Below, piece by piece: positions 7,262 to 13,538 of a DNA stretch of 13,538 nt. The position numbers and the translations under genes were made by a program. Location: NCBI GenBank assembly GCA_964580315.1, contig CAZOKH010000092.1, positions 1 to 13,538 on the forward strand. Reading direction: 5' to 3'. This stretch comes from CAZOKH01 sp964580315 (GTDB lineage: Bacteria; Chloroflexota; Anaerolineae; Anaerolineales; Anaerolineaceae). Under the pieces are notes generated by a model. That model worked only from the letters and a program-made list of their open reading frames with translations. It had not been told where the DNA came from and searched no databases. Position 1 is the first letter of the stretch. Every line of letters begins with the position of its first letter.

Positions 7262-8065
7262 TCATTCCATAGGGGGATAATCAAAATGGAGCGAATGAAT
7301 TAATTCGTCCAGCGCCTGCGCCTGTTGAGCCTGTTCAGCCGGATAATTTCCATCCCTGATTTGCTGAACGGTATTGGCGTCATCCGGATCGCTCCCCCAG
7401 AATTGATAGACCACAGCCACATAATCGGTCTCAAATGGAAAAACAACCGCTTTTTGCACCAGCAATGTTTCCGGATATAAACCGCTCATTATGCGGGTGA
7501 AACCCGGAACACCGTTCACATCAACCCTGTCAGGAAGGGCACCCTGCATGAGAGCATCGCGGTCTTCCAGCCTGGCAAACACATCGTATTCAGTGCCCAT
7601 TTTGAAATCATAGGTGGAATACAACACGAAGCCGCTGCTCCAACCGCTGCCGGGATACAGATTCTCAAATCCAAGGCTGACCATGCGTCCCTCTGCGCCG
7701 GGGATTTGCCGACTGTCCCAGTCCACGTTCAAAAACGGAGCGCCCAACTCTTCCGGGATACACCATGATGTAATTCCCATCAAAGCCAGGTAGTCAGCCA
7801 ATTCCTCTTTAGACAGGGTATGGCGGGGCTGGTTTTCCTTAACGTGTTGATCGGGTTCATTCAGTTCGCGCTGTTCAAAAGAGGTCAGGCAGTTTGTGGC
7901 AGCGGTGGGTGTGCTGGCGGGAGATGGCGTTGAAGTGCAGGCGGCTGTAGGCGGCAAGGTGGCGGTTTGCACAGGTGCAGGCTGCGTCACAGCACACCCC
8001 GCCAGGATGAACAAAACAAAAAATAAACCGGTCAAAACCTTTAAACACTTTTTCAAAACAGTCAC
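7262..8065 (-). CDS. Putative lipoprotein of unknown function
   Basis: This is a 267-residue exported protein. Residues 1-23 form a lipoprotein signal peptide (KK near the start, a hydrophobic core FFVLFILAG) ending in the lipobox Leu-Ala-Gly-Cys with the lipidated Cys24. Residues 25-60 are a Thr/Pro/Ser/Ala-rich linker. The remaining part is a compact globular domain of about 200 residues with many aromatic and acidic residues (for example SGFVLYSTYDFKMGTEYDVF) that I do not recognise. The start is GTG at 8065 with AAAGGA about 10 bases upstream, and a promoter fits just ahead. It is transcribed away from the racemase operon. It may be a surface-anchored binding or structural protein; no enzyme motif is seen. 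Confidence 0.8.
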   Translation of the reverse strand: MTVLKKCLKVLTGLFFVLFILAGCAVTQPAPVQTATLPPTAACTSTPSPASTPTAATNCLTSFEQRELNEPDQHVKENQPRHTLSKEELADYLALMGITSWCIPEELGAPFLNVDWDSRQIPGAEGRMVSLGFENLYPGSGWSSGFVLYSTYDFKMGTEYDVFARLEDRDALMQGALPDRVDVNGVPGFTRIMSGLYPETLLVQKAVVFPFETDYVAVVYQFWGSDPDDANTVQQIRDGNYPAEQAQQAQALDELIHSLHFDYPPME

Positions 8066-8088
8066 CCGATCTTGTTCCTTTGGAGTTA

Positions 8089-8117
8089 ATTATAAAGACA
8101 AAATGGACAATCGTCAT
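8089..8117 (-). promoter_or_regulatory. Probable promoter of the lipoprotein gene
   Basis: On the minus strand ATGACG (8117-8112) serves as -35 (4 of 6 consensus bases) and TATAAT (8094-8089) as a perfect -10, with a 17-base spacer. The transcript would start near 8082, leaving a short leader before the GTG at 8065. Confidence 0.55.
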
Positions 8118-8171
8118 CTTGAGCAGCATTGTTGCACGACAGGCCACACAACTTTCATCCGGTTATTTCAC

Positions 8172-8199
8172 CTGTCAACCATCCTATTTGAAGTAGAAT
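8172..8199 (+). promoter_or_regulatory. Possible promoter of the racemase-HAD operon
   Basis: CTGTCA (8172-8177) and TAGAAT (8194-8199) match 4 of 6 and 5 of 6 consensus bases, with a 16-base spacer. They lie 37 bases before the ATG at 8236, whose AGGAG is 8 bases upstream. Confidence 0.45.
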
Positions 8200-8235
8200 A
8201 AACAAAATAGAAAAAATCGCACAGGAGCGTTCATA

Positions 8236-8928
8236 ATGAAAACCATTGGCCTGTTGGGCGGCATGAGTTGGGAATCGTCTGTTGAATATTACCGCATCAT
8301 TAATAAAGCAGTACACCAACGCCTGGGCGGGGTGCATTCTGCCAAATGCGTGATGTATTCGGTTGATTTTGCCGAGATTGAAGTGCTTCAGTCGCAGGGC
8401 AGATGGGAAGAAGCCACGCAGATGATGGTGGCTGCCGCCCGCTTGATTGAAAAAGGCGGCGCTGATTTTCTGCTCATTTGCACCAACACCATGCACAAAA
8501 TGGCTGATGATGTGCAAAACAGTATCAGCATCCCGCTGCTGCACATTGCCGACGCCGCCGCTGATAACATCAAAGCCCGCGGGCTTAAGACGGTTGGCCT
8601 GCTAGGCACCCGCTTCACCATGGAAGAAGCTTTCTACACCGGGCGACTGGCTGAAAAACATGGTTTGCAGGTGTTGATTCCCGACACTGCAGAGCGCGAT
8701 ATCATTCACCGCGTGATTTATGAAGAGCTGGTGGTAGGCAAAATTTTACCCGAATCCAAAGCCGCTTACCTGCGTGTGATCGACCACCTGGTGCAGCGCG
8801 GGGCGCAAGGCATCATCCTGGGCTGCACCGAGATCGGGTTGCTGGTCAAAGAGGGCGATTGCCCCGCGCCGCTGTTCGACACCACCCCCCTGCACGCCCT
8901 GGCAGCGGTTGATTTTGCACTAGCCTGA
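8236..8928 (+). CDS. ygeA: Aspartate/glutamate racemase family protein, YgeA-type
   Basis: This 230-residue cytosolic protein belongs to the cofactor-independent Asp/Glu racemase family, which interconverts L- and D-amino acids by two-base proton transfer. The N-terminus GLLGGMSWES, the CTNTMHK segment at 82-88 and GCTEIGLL at 196-203 are hallmarks. By recall the protein aligns along its whole length with Escherichia coli YgeA (also about 230 residues). In that enzyme the usual first catalytic Cys is replaced by Thr83 while Cys197 is kept; the same two positions are seen here (Thr83, Cys197), although Cys82 lies next to Thr83. A broad-specificity racemase is therefore likely, and aspartate alone as substrate is not certain. 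AGGAG lies 8 bases before the ATG. A HAD phosphatase follows with only a 34-base gap. Confidence 0.9.
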   Translation: MKTIGLLGGMSWESSVEYYRIINKAVHQRLGGVHSAKCVMYSVDFAEIEVLQSQGRWEEATQMMVAAARLIEKGGADFLLICTNTMHKMADDVQNSISIPLLHIADAAADNIKARGLKTVGLLGTRFTMEEAFYTGRLAEKHGLQVLIPDTAERDIIHRVIYEELVVGKILPESKAAYLRVIDHLVQRGAQGIILGCTEIGLLVKEGDCPAPLFDTTPLHALAAVDFALA

Positions 8929-8962
8929 TCGATCTGTTTCAATTTACTGGTTGAGGTTTATG

Positions 8963-9604
8963 ATGGCTTATAAACTGGTTGTATTTGACTTTGACGGTAC
9001 ACTGGCCAATTCTTTTCCCTGGATTGCCAGCGTGATTGATCAGGTAGCCGAGCAATTCCACATCAAACGGGTTGCCAACCTGGACCTCGAAACCCTGCGC
9101 GGCATGCACGCCAGGGAAATGATTCGCATGCACCGCTTACCGTTTTGGAAATTTCCTCTGATTGCCCGGCATGTCAATAAACGCATGAAAAACGAGATTC
9201 ACCAGGTGACCCTGTTTGACGGCGTTGACTTTTTGCTGCAATGCCTGGCGAATCACGGCATCAAGCTGGCAATGGTCACTTCCAATTCCTATGAAAATGT
9301 TCAACTGGTTTTGGGACAAAAAAACGCCTCACTCATCCAATATTACGAATGCGGCGTTCCCCTCTTTCGTAAGCCGCGCCGCATTCAAAAGGTCATCAAG
9401 AAATGCGGCGTTCAGCCGGCAGAAACCCTGTGTATTGGCGATGAAATCAGAGACCTGGAAGCCGCCCAAAAGGTCAAAGCCGCTTTCGGCGCGGTCTCAT
9501 GGGGTTTCACACGTGTTGATGCCCTGAAGGCTCACGAGCCCCACATGGTGTTTAACAGCATGAACGAAATCGCCGAGGTCATCACCCAACAGGCCTGTAT
9601 CTAA
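8963..9604 (+). CDS. HAD-superfamily hydrolase, phosphoglycolate phosphatase-like
   Basis: This 213-residue protein has all four HAD motifs: DFDGT at 9-13 (nucleophile Asp9, acid/base Asp11), the motif II segment VTSNS around 105-109, motif III Lys137 (FRKPRR), and motif IV GDEIRD at 159-164 (Asp160, Asp164). A helical cap is inserted after motif I (about residues 17-85), which fits subclass I phosphatases such as phosphoglycolate phosphatase. The substrate is unknown. Two ATGs in a row occur at 8960 and 8963; GAGG at 8953-8956 spaces better to 8963. It is probably co-transcribed with the racemase upstream. No chemical link between the two activities is obvious. Confidence 0.88.
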   Translation: MAYKLVVFDFDGTLANSFPWIASVIDQVAEQFHIKRVANLDLETLRGMHAREMIRMHRLPFWKFPLIARHVNKRMKNEIHQVTLFDGVDFLLQCLANHGIKLAMVTSNSYENVQLVLGQKNASLIQYYECGVPLFRKPRRIQKVIKKCGVQPAETLCIGDEIRDLEAAQKVKAAFGAVSWGFTRVDALKAHEPHMVFNSMNEIAEVITQQACI

Positions 9605-9619
9605 TCCAGAAATTGAGCA

Positions 9620-9689
9620 GCCGCACGGCCGGTTGAGAGATTCGTCGATCACACCGGCCTGGTTGTGCGTGGCGCACGGTCAGTTTTTT
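9620..9689 (+). terminator. Structured terminator candidate after the HAD gene
   Basis: GGCCGGT (9627-9633) pairs with ACCGGCC (9653-9659). An outer GCCGCAC can pair with GTGCG(T)GGC at 9665-9673, or GTGCG-TGG-CGCAC (9665-9677) can form its own small hairpin. T6 follows at 9684-9689, 6 bases after the small hairpin. The gap between stem and T-run is larger than ideal, so termination efficiency is uncertain. Confidence 0.45.
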
Positions 9690-9703
9690 CTCCATTTTGC
9701 CCC

Positions 9704-9734
9704 TTGACTCTCCTGTTACAACAGGGTGTATATT
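9704..9734 (+). promoter_or_regulatory. MerR-type promoter with operator dyad
   Basis: The -35 TTGACT (9704-9709) and -10 TATATT (9729-9734) are separated by 19 bases, the abnormally long spacer known for promoters controlled by MerR-family regulators, which untwist the DNA to align both elements. Inside the spacer CCTGTT-AC-AACAGG (9712-9725) is a perfect dyad whose centre (9718.5) is almost the centre of the spacer. It lies 18 bases before the MerR-family gene, so autoregulation is the simplest reading. Confidence 0.8.
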
Positions 9735-9751
9735 GATGCTGTGGAGGGATG

Positions 9752-10594
9752 ATGTATCTGAAAATTGGCGAATTTGCGCGTATCGGGCAGGTGAGCATCC
9801 AAACCCTGCGCTACTATGACGACCTGGGTCTCATCAAGCCGGTTAAGGTTGACGTGTTGAGCGGCTACCGCTATTACACATTGGATCAACTGCCGCAGCT
9901 CAACCAGATTCTGGCACTCAAAGAACTGGGATTCTCGCTGGAACAGGTGACACACCTGGTGCAGCAAAACCCATCACCCGCTGAGCTGCGCCGCATGCTG
10001 GAATTGAAACGCAGCGAGGTGAGCGAGCAAATTCAGGTGGAATTGGACCGCCTGGAGCGCTTGAACGGCCGGCTGCACATGATGGAACAGGCTGACGCAG
10101 CCCTGAACTACGAAGTGGTCATCAAGCACATTCCAGCGGTTGGCGTGGCGGCAGTGCGCGGTCTCATTCCAAGCTACTGGGATGAAGGGCCCCTGTGGAA
10201 CCAGTTGATCGCGCCCATGCAGCAGCAGGGCATCGACCCCTGCGCGCCGTGCATCTCCATCTACCACGCCGCCGAACCGGCCATTGATGTCGAGGTATGC
10301 GCGCCCATCACCGCCCCCGACCGGGACAGGTTGAAAGACAGCCCGCTCATCCTGCGAGAATTGCCGTGCATGCAGAACGCCGCCTGCACCATTCATCACG
10401 GCGCTTTCACCGGGTTGTCCACCGCTTACGCCTCGTTGTTGAAATGGGTGGACGCCAATCACTACCAGGTTGCGGGTCCTGACCGCGAGGTCTTTCTGCG
10501 CCTGCCAACCGGCGATCCTTACGGCAACGATCCCACCGCCATCACCGAGCTTCAGATTCCAGTCATCCGCAAACCTTCGGCTGTCAGCACCTGA
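9752..10594 (+). CDS. MerR-family transcriptional regulator with GyrI-like effector-binding domain
   Basis: This protein of 280 residues resembles the BmrR layout. Residues 1-70 are the winged-helix DNA-binding domain (YLKIGEFARIGQVSIQTLRYYDDLGLIKP, then SGYRYYT). Residues 75-115 form the dimerisation coiled coil. Residues 119-275 match a GyrI-like ligand-binding domain (starting VVIKHIPAVGVAAVRG), which in relatives binds cationic drugs or dyes. It is not a metal-type MerR, since no C-terminal Cys cluster is present. The start is ATG at 9752 (or 9749 directly before it); GGAGG at 9743-9747 favours 9752. The promoter with its 19-base spacer and dyad is directly upstream. The neighbouring gene 117 bases downstream is a TrmO-like protein, not a transporter, so regulated targets other than itself are unknown. 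Confidence 0.92.
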   Translation: MYLKIGEFARIGQVSIQTLRYYDDLGLIKPVKVDVLSGYRYYTLDQLPQLNQILALKELGFSLEQVTHLVQQNPSPAELRRMLELKRSEVSEQIQVELDRLERLNGRLHMMEQADAALNYEVVIKHIPAVGVAAVRGLIPSYWDEGPLWNQLIAPMQQQGIDPCAPCISIYHAAEPAIDVEVCAPITAPDRDRLKDSPLILRELPCMQNAACTIHHGAFTGLSTAYASLLKWVDANHYQVAGPDREVFLRLPTGDPYGNDPTAITELQIPVIRKPSAVST

Positions 10595-10711
10595 CCTGCG
10601 GCCGGTCTGGCAGTCCATTCAATCTTGGCATCACACACATCAACGGTTGTTTAACCATCAGCGCGCACTGAATTGGTTTTCTTTAACATTCCAAAAATCA
10701 GGAGGTTTTTT

Positions 10712-11200
10712 ATGTCGCAAAACGAATTTACCCTGTCAGCCATTGGCTTTGTGCACCAGGAAGGCGAAGTGTTCAGCCTGGATATCGAACCGGCTTACCG
10801 GTCGGCCTTGAACGGGCTGCAGGGCTTCAGCCACATCAACGTGCTCTTCTGGGCGCACTACCTGGACCAGCTGCAATCCCGCAGTGTGATGGAAGTGGAT
10901 CAGCCCTATCAGCATTCGCCCGCCAGGCTGGGTATTTTTTCCACGCGTTCGCCCATGCGTCCCAACCCCATCCTGGTCACGGTGTCGCAGGTTATTCATC
11001 TCGACGCCGAAGCGGGCAAAATCCTGGTGGCTTACATTGACGCCGAAGAAGGCTCACCCATCCTGGATATCAAACCCTACCTGCCCTGTTCGGACCGCGT
11101 GCGCGAGGTGCAAACCCCGCAGTGGAGCAGTCATTGGCCGCAGTGGTATGAAGATTCGGCGGAGTTCGACTGGGCCAGCGAATTCGTCAACGCGCAGTAA
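10712..11200 (+). CDS. TrmO/TsaA-like (YaeB family) protein
   Basis: This 162-residue protein carries the signature of the TsaA/VirR family: the start TLSAIGFVHQ, the core GIFSTRSPMRPNPI at 74-87, and DIKPYLPCSD at 119-128. In the family, E. coli TrmO uses S-adenosylmethionine to methylate N6-threonylcarbamoyladenosine in tRNA. E. coli TrmO is clearly longer and has an extra C-terminal domain that is absent here, so this is a short single-domain member whose substrate may differ. ATG at 10712 has an excellent AGGAGG 6 bases upstream; the frame is open to 10673 but nothing supports an earlier start. A strong terminator follows, so it may be transcribed with the MerR gene or from its own promoter. 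Confidence 0.85.
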   Translation: MSQNEFTLSAIGFVHQEGEVFSLDIEPAYRSALNGLQGFSHINVLFWAHYLDQLQSRSVMEVDQPYQHSPARLGIFSTRSPMRPNPILVTVSQVIHLDAEAGKILVAYIDAEEGSPILDIKPYLPCSDRVREVQTPQWSSHWPQWYEDSAEFDWASEFVNAQ

Positions 11201-11223
11201 ACAGGTTTTTCCCGTTTCGGCAA

Positions 11224-11260
11224 GCGCAACGGTTCCCTGCTGAAACAGGCCGGTTAGCGC
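11224..11260 (+). other. GC-rich imperfect hairpin before the terminator
   Basis: GCGCAACGG (11224-11232) pairs with CCGGTTAGCGC (11250-11260) with two bulges. An inner CCTG-CTGAAA-CAGG (11236-11249) continues the stem. It directly precedes the terminator and may stabilise the 3' end of the trmO-like mRNA. Function is inferred only. Confidence 0.4.
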
Positions 11261-11261
11261 G

Positions 11262-11330
11262 AAGAGAAACCTTTCGCCAGTTTCTAATCAGGATTATTCC
11301 TGGGTGGCGACAAGGTTTCTCTTTTTTTCT
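11262..11330 (+). terminator. Strong intrinsic terminator after the TrmO-like gene
   Basis: AAGAGAAACCTT (11262-11273) is perfectly complementary to 11312-11323. The stem continues inside as CGCCA (11275-11279) with TGGCG (11305-11309), and a T-rich run (11322-11328) overlaps and follows the right arm. The loop is long (about 25 bases) and contains a small AATC/GATT pairing. Confidence 0.8.
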
Positions 11331-11345
11331 CCATCCTTTTTTCTG

Positions 11346-11354
11346 TGCTACAAT
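11346..11354 (+). promoter_or_regulatory. Extended -10 promoter of the methyltransferase gene
   Basis: TGC-TACAAT is an extended -10 element (TGn plus 5 of 6 consensus bases). No good -35 is visible in the preceding T/C-rich stretch. Transcription would begin near 11361, so the ATG at 11353 would lie upstream of the transcript start, which supports the ATG at 11401. Confidence 0.5.
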
Positions 11355-11400
11355 GCGAGGCGTTTCAAAATCCTTTGTTCATCATCTCAACAGGTTTTGC

Positions 11401-12402
11401 ATGGCTCTTCCAAAAGATGGAATTTACCGGTATATCAGTGAATCAATCGTGCAGCGCTATCAGAAAAACGCCAACCGCACGCTGGGTGATGTTTACCGCG
11501 TGGATGATGAATTTTTGGGGGTTACTGCCGATTTCGTGGAATTTGCTTCCGTCAACCGAGCCGAGATTGTTGCCGTGCTGGGCGACCCGCTTCTGGCAGC
11601 CAACCTGGTTGAGTTGTTCCTTCACCATTCCATCGACTTTACCTATGAAAACAACCAGTTCATCCATTTCGACGAACACGAGAAAAATCGGTTAAAAAAG
11701 ATTTACAGCCAGTATCTAACCGACATCAAAACCGCCATTGAAACCAGCCTTACCGCCGATGAACTGGAAACGCGCCTGTCAAAGGTCATTGAAAATCACT
11801 TTCTGGATATCCGCAAAAACATCTCGCGGTTTTTCGACCGCGAGATGGAACAGCGCGTGCAGGAGAATGTGATTCTCAAACAGGCGGTGTGCAGCGAATA
11901 CTCACCCGAATTGCAACTGCGCATCCTGGGCATTGATCCGGATCGAATGCTGCCGCCTGTGCTGGATCTTGGCTGCGGCAAGCAGGGAAAACTGGTGAAA
12001 TATCTGAACGACCGCGGCATTCAAACCGTGGGTATTGACCGCTTCATCGAGCCGCAGCCGCACCTGGTTGAAGCCGACTGGTTCCAGGCAGACTTTTCAG
12101 CGGGCGCGTGGGGAACCATCCTCTCACACATGGCTTTTTCCAATCACTTCCTGTTTCACCACCGCTACACGCATGGAAACCCCGGGGCTTATGCGCGCCT
12201 GTATATGCAAATCTTGTATTCATTAAAACCAGGCGGCGCTTTTCATTATGCCCCGGCATTGCCGTTTATTGAACAATTTTTGCCGGGTGATGTTTTTTCA
12301 TTAACGCGAATACAAATTGATGCACCCGAACCCGTCAACCTTCCCTACGGCAAGCTGGAAGAAACTGGTTTTGTCAGTTGTGTGACCAGGCTAGGGGGAT
12401 AA
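11401..12402 (+). CDS. SAM-dependent class I methyltransferase with long N-terminal domain
   Basis: This protein has 333 residues from ATG at 11401. Residues 187-193 (VLDLGCG) are the SAM-binding motif I. VGID at 210-213 ends strand 2 with the acidic residue that binds the ribose. An LKPGG turn at 275-279 is typical of strand 5 in class I methyltransferases. The first 180 residues are mostly helical and charged and match no domain I know. They may recognise the substrate. A preceding ATG at 11353 would add 16 residues but overlaps the promoter -10. The ribosome site for 11401 is only a moderate CAGG, 7 bases upstream. The stop is followed after one base by the ATG of a GNAT-like remnant, with AGGGGG across the junction, so the two were once translationally coupled. 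Methyl acceptor unknown. Confidence 0.82.
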   Translation: MALPKDGIYRYISESIVQRYQKNANRTLGDVYRVDDEFLGVTADFVEFASVNRAEIVAVLGDPLLAANLVELFLHHSIDFTYENNQFIHFDEHEKNRLKKIYSQYLTDIKTAIETSLTADELETRLSKVIENHFLDIRKNISRFFDREMEQRVQENVILKQAVCSEYSPELQLRILGIDPDRMLPPVLDLGCGKQGKLVKYLNDRGIQTVGIDRFIEPQPHLVEADWFQADFSAGAWGTILSHMAFSNHFLFHHRYTHGNPGAYARLYMQILYSLKPGGAFHYAPALPFIEQFLPGDVFSLTRIQIDAPEPVNLPYGKLEETGFVSCVTRLGG

Positions 12403-12403
12403 A

Positions 12404-12595
12404 ATGGCCGGTTATTCCATCGAAACCTGCCGATCAGAAGAATGAGCAGCCTGGCAAACCCTGACCCGCGAAGTGGAGCCGCTGTTCGGCCCCATGGCAG
12501 ACCAGCCTGAATTTGCCGCCGCCTGGCAGGCGGCGGTGGCAGCACAGCAGGTTTTGTGCGCGCGTGAAACAGCGAATTATCTCAAAATCACTTAA
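12404..12595 (+). pseudogene. Probable remnant of a GNAT-type acetyltransferase gene (in-frame TGA, truncated)
   Basis: ATG at 12404 has AGGGGG 5 bases upstream and starts one base after the methyltransferase stop. It reads MAGYSIETCRSEE, then TGA at 12443-12445. The same frame then stays open to TAA at 12593 with a protein-like sequence (AAWQTLTREVEPLFGPMADQ, then EFAAAWQAAVAAQQVLCAR) and mainly G/C third bases. The pattern of a short first strand, a helix with Leu-Thr-Arg-Glu-Val-Glu-Pro-Leu-Phe-Gly and then Leu-Cys-Ala-Arg resembles the N-terminal part of GNAT acetyltransferases from memory. The acetyl-CoA loop and the second half are missing, and base use changes after about 12565. The end overlaps the stop of the convergent MFS gene by three bases. 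The family call is tentative. Confidence 0.5.
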
Positions 12596-13538
12596 ACTAC
12601 CGGTTCGGATTCCACCGACAGGAGGGCGCTCTTTTCCAGGCGCGCCATCAACCACACGAACATCACCAGCGAGAGCATCATGCTGAGCAGGGTGACCAGG
12701 ATGGCGACAAAGGAACCCACCGGCTCAAACAACTGGCCGATTACCCAGGGCAAAAACATGCTGCCCAGGCTGCCGCCCATGAAGAAATAGCCCGTGCTGC
12801 GCCCGCTGATGGGCAGGTATTGCCCCAGCAGGGTGATGGTGGTGGGAAAGATGGTCGCCATGAACAATCCGGTGCCCATGGTACCAATCCACAGCGCCGC
12901 CGTCGACTGCGGCCACAGCATAATCACGCCCAGGCTGGCAATGCTGCCGATGATATCACCCGCCAAAATCAAGCGCGGGGGCAGCTTTGCAGCCAGCGGA
13001 ATGCCGATCAGGCGGCTGACGGTCAGCGCTCCCCAGAATGCTGAATTGAGATAGGCGGCTGTCTGGGCATCTCCGAAATGCAGCTTCTGGGCATAGGTGT
13101 AAATCCAGCCGCTCATGCAGGATGAGGCGCCCACGTGCAGGAAATAAAACGCTGCAATGATCAGAATTAAACCCCATTTCAGAGAAGTGCTTCCGCCGTT
13201 CTGGTGTTCCTGAGGAATGGCTGGGCTGGGCTGCCTGGCCATCCAGAAGATCACAGGAAGCACGCACAACGCCAGCGCCCAGAACGCCCAGCGCTGCTGT
13301 CCGGTCAGATGCAGCGCCTGCGCAATGATGATGGGTGATAAAAAGGCGCCAATACCGTAGAAAAAGTGCAGGCCGTTCATAAAAGGTCCCACTTTTTCTT
13401 TAAACGTCCACACCAGCAGGGCATTTCCACCCACATCCAGCGTGCCTTCGCCAAAACCCTGCGCCACCATCAAAGTTGCCAGCAGCCACAGCAGCGGCAC
13501 GGTGGGTGTCAGCAGCATCATCACCACCATCGAGATCA
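12592..13538 (-). CDS. MFS transporter, N-terminus outside window
   Basis: The frame is open from the right edge to TAA at 12592, giving about 314 residues; the ATG at 13530 is not the true start because the frame has no stop before the edge. About nine to ten hydrophobic segments are visible. Near the start, GFGEGTLDVGGNALLVWTF resembles the helix-4 region of MFS carriers with a Gly-x-x-Asp-x-Gly-x-Asn motif (FucP/MFSD4-like sugar or drug porters), followed by FFYGIGAFLSP. A central cytoplasmic loop at about 85-100 (MARQPSPAIPQEHQNGG) separates the two six-helix halves. Roughly 80 N-terminal residues are probably missing. Substrate unknown. The MerR-type regulator is at 9752, but no operator is seen here to link them. 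Confidence 0.85.
   Translation of the reverse strand, partial: ISMVVMMLLTPTVPLLWLLATLMVAQGFGEGTLDVGGNALLVWTFKEKVGPFMNGLHFFYGIGAFLSPIIIAQALHLTGQQRWAFWALALCVLPVIFWMARQPSPAIPQEHQNGGSTSLKWGLILIIAAFYFLHVGASSCMSGWIYTYAQKLHFGDAQTAAYLNSAFWGALTVSRLIGIPLAAKLPPRLILAGDIIGSIASLGVIMLWPQSTAALWIGTMGTGLFMATIFPTTITLLGQYLPISGRSTGYFFMGGSLGSMFLPWVIGQLFEPVGSFVAILVTLLSMMLSLVMFVWLMARLEKSALLSVESEPVV

Noticed and set aside
8155..8544. Open frame of 129 codons on the minus strand
   Set aside because: It is antisense to the racemase start and its upstream region. No protein-like motif was seen.
9974..10618. Open frame of 214 codons on the minus strand
   Set aside because: It is antisense to the MerR-family regulator, whose domains are clear. 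No ribosome site or motif supports it.
11353..11400. Earlier ATG start for the methyltransferase
   Set aside because: It overlaps the probable -10 element TACAAT, has no ribosome site, and adds a segment unrelated to the rest.
12443..12445. In-frame TGA as a selenocysteine codon or a recoded stop
   Set aside because: The neighbourhood has no Cys or redox motif at this place in the GNAT fold, no obvious downstream hairpin, and TGA ends other genes here (538-1314, the racemase, the MerR gene).
1..13538. CRISPR array, tRNA/rRNA genes, insertion sequences, phage or toxin-antitoxin genes
   Set aside because: No regularly spaced repeats, no cloverleaf-like segments and no transposase, integrase or toxin-like frames were seen on either strand.

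Overview
The window looks like an ordinary chromosomal segment of a bacterium with moderately high GC. Genes are closely packed on both strands, starts are mixed (ATG with some GTG), Shine-Dalgarno sequences are clear, and intrinsic terminators are visible. The mix of genes (two-permease ABC-2 exporter, lipoprotein with a Thr/Pro-rich linker, TPR plus zinc-ribbon protein, 7TM-PAS-GGDEF cyclase, membrane-bound 4Fe-4S protein) would fit a Chloroflexota/Anaerolineae-like organism. That placement is an inference from gene style only and is weak. TGA is used as a normal stop in several genes.

Layout. (1) 1-2940, plus strand: the 3' end of a membrane protein, then a perfect 16-bp inverted repeat, then an ABC-2 type exporter operon of two half-size permeases and one ATPase, closed by a terminator shared with the convergent gene. 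(2) 2951-8065, minus strand, probably three transcription units: a 7TM-PAS-GGDEF diguanylate cyclase followed by a TPR/zinc-ribbon protein; a short-chain dehydrogenase followed by a polytopic 4Fe-4S protein; and a lipoprotein. (3) 8236-9604, plus strand: a YgeA-type aspartate/glutamate racemase followed by a HAD phosphatase. (4) 9704-11330, plus strand: a MerR-family regulator with a GyrI-like ligand domain, preceded by a promoter with the typical 19-bp MerR spacer and a dyad in it, then a TrmO/TsaA-like protein and a strong terminator. (5) 11401-12595, plus strand: a SAM-dependent methyltransferase with a long N-terminal helical region, followed by what looks like a broken GNAT acetyltransferase remnant (in-frame TGA, no C-terminal half). 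(6) 12592 to the right edge, minus strand: an MFS transporter that lacks its N-terminus because of the window edge.

How the genes fit together: only local partnerships are supported, namely the ABC exporter operon, the cyclase/TPR pair, the SDR/ferredoxin pair and the racemase/HAD pair. I saw no defence island, CRISPR array, IS element, phage gene, tRNA or rRNA. The points most worth checking are the degraded GNAT gene, the perfect leader hairpin before the exporter, the MerR operator, and the apparent similarity between the partial membrane protein at the left edge and the second permease.
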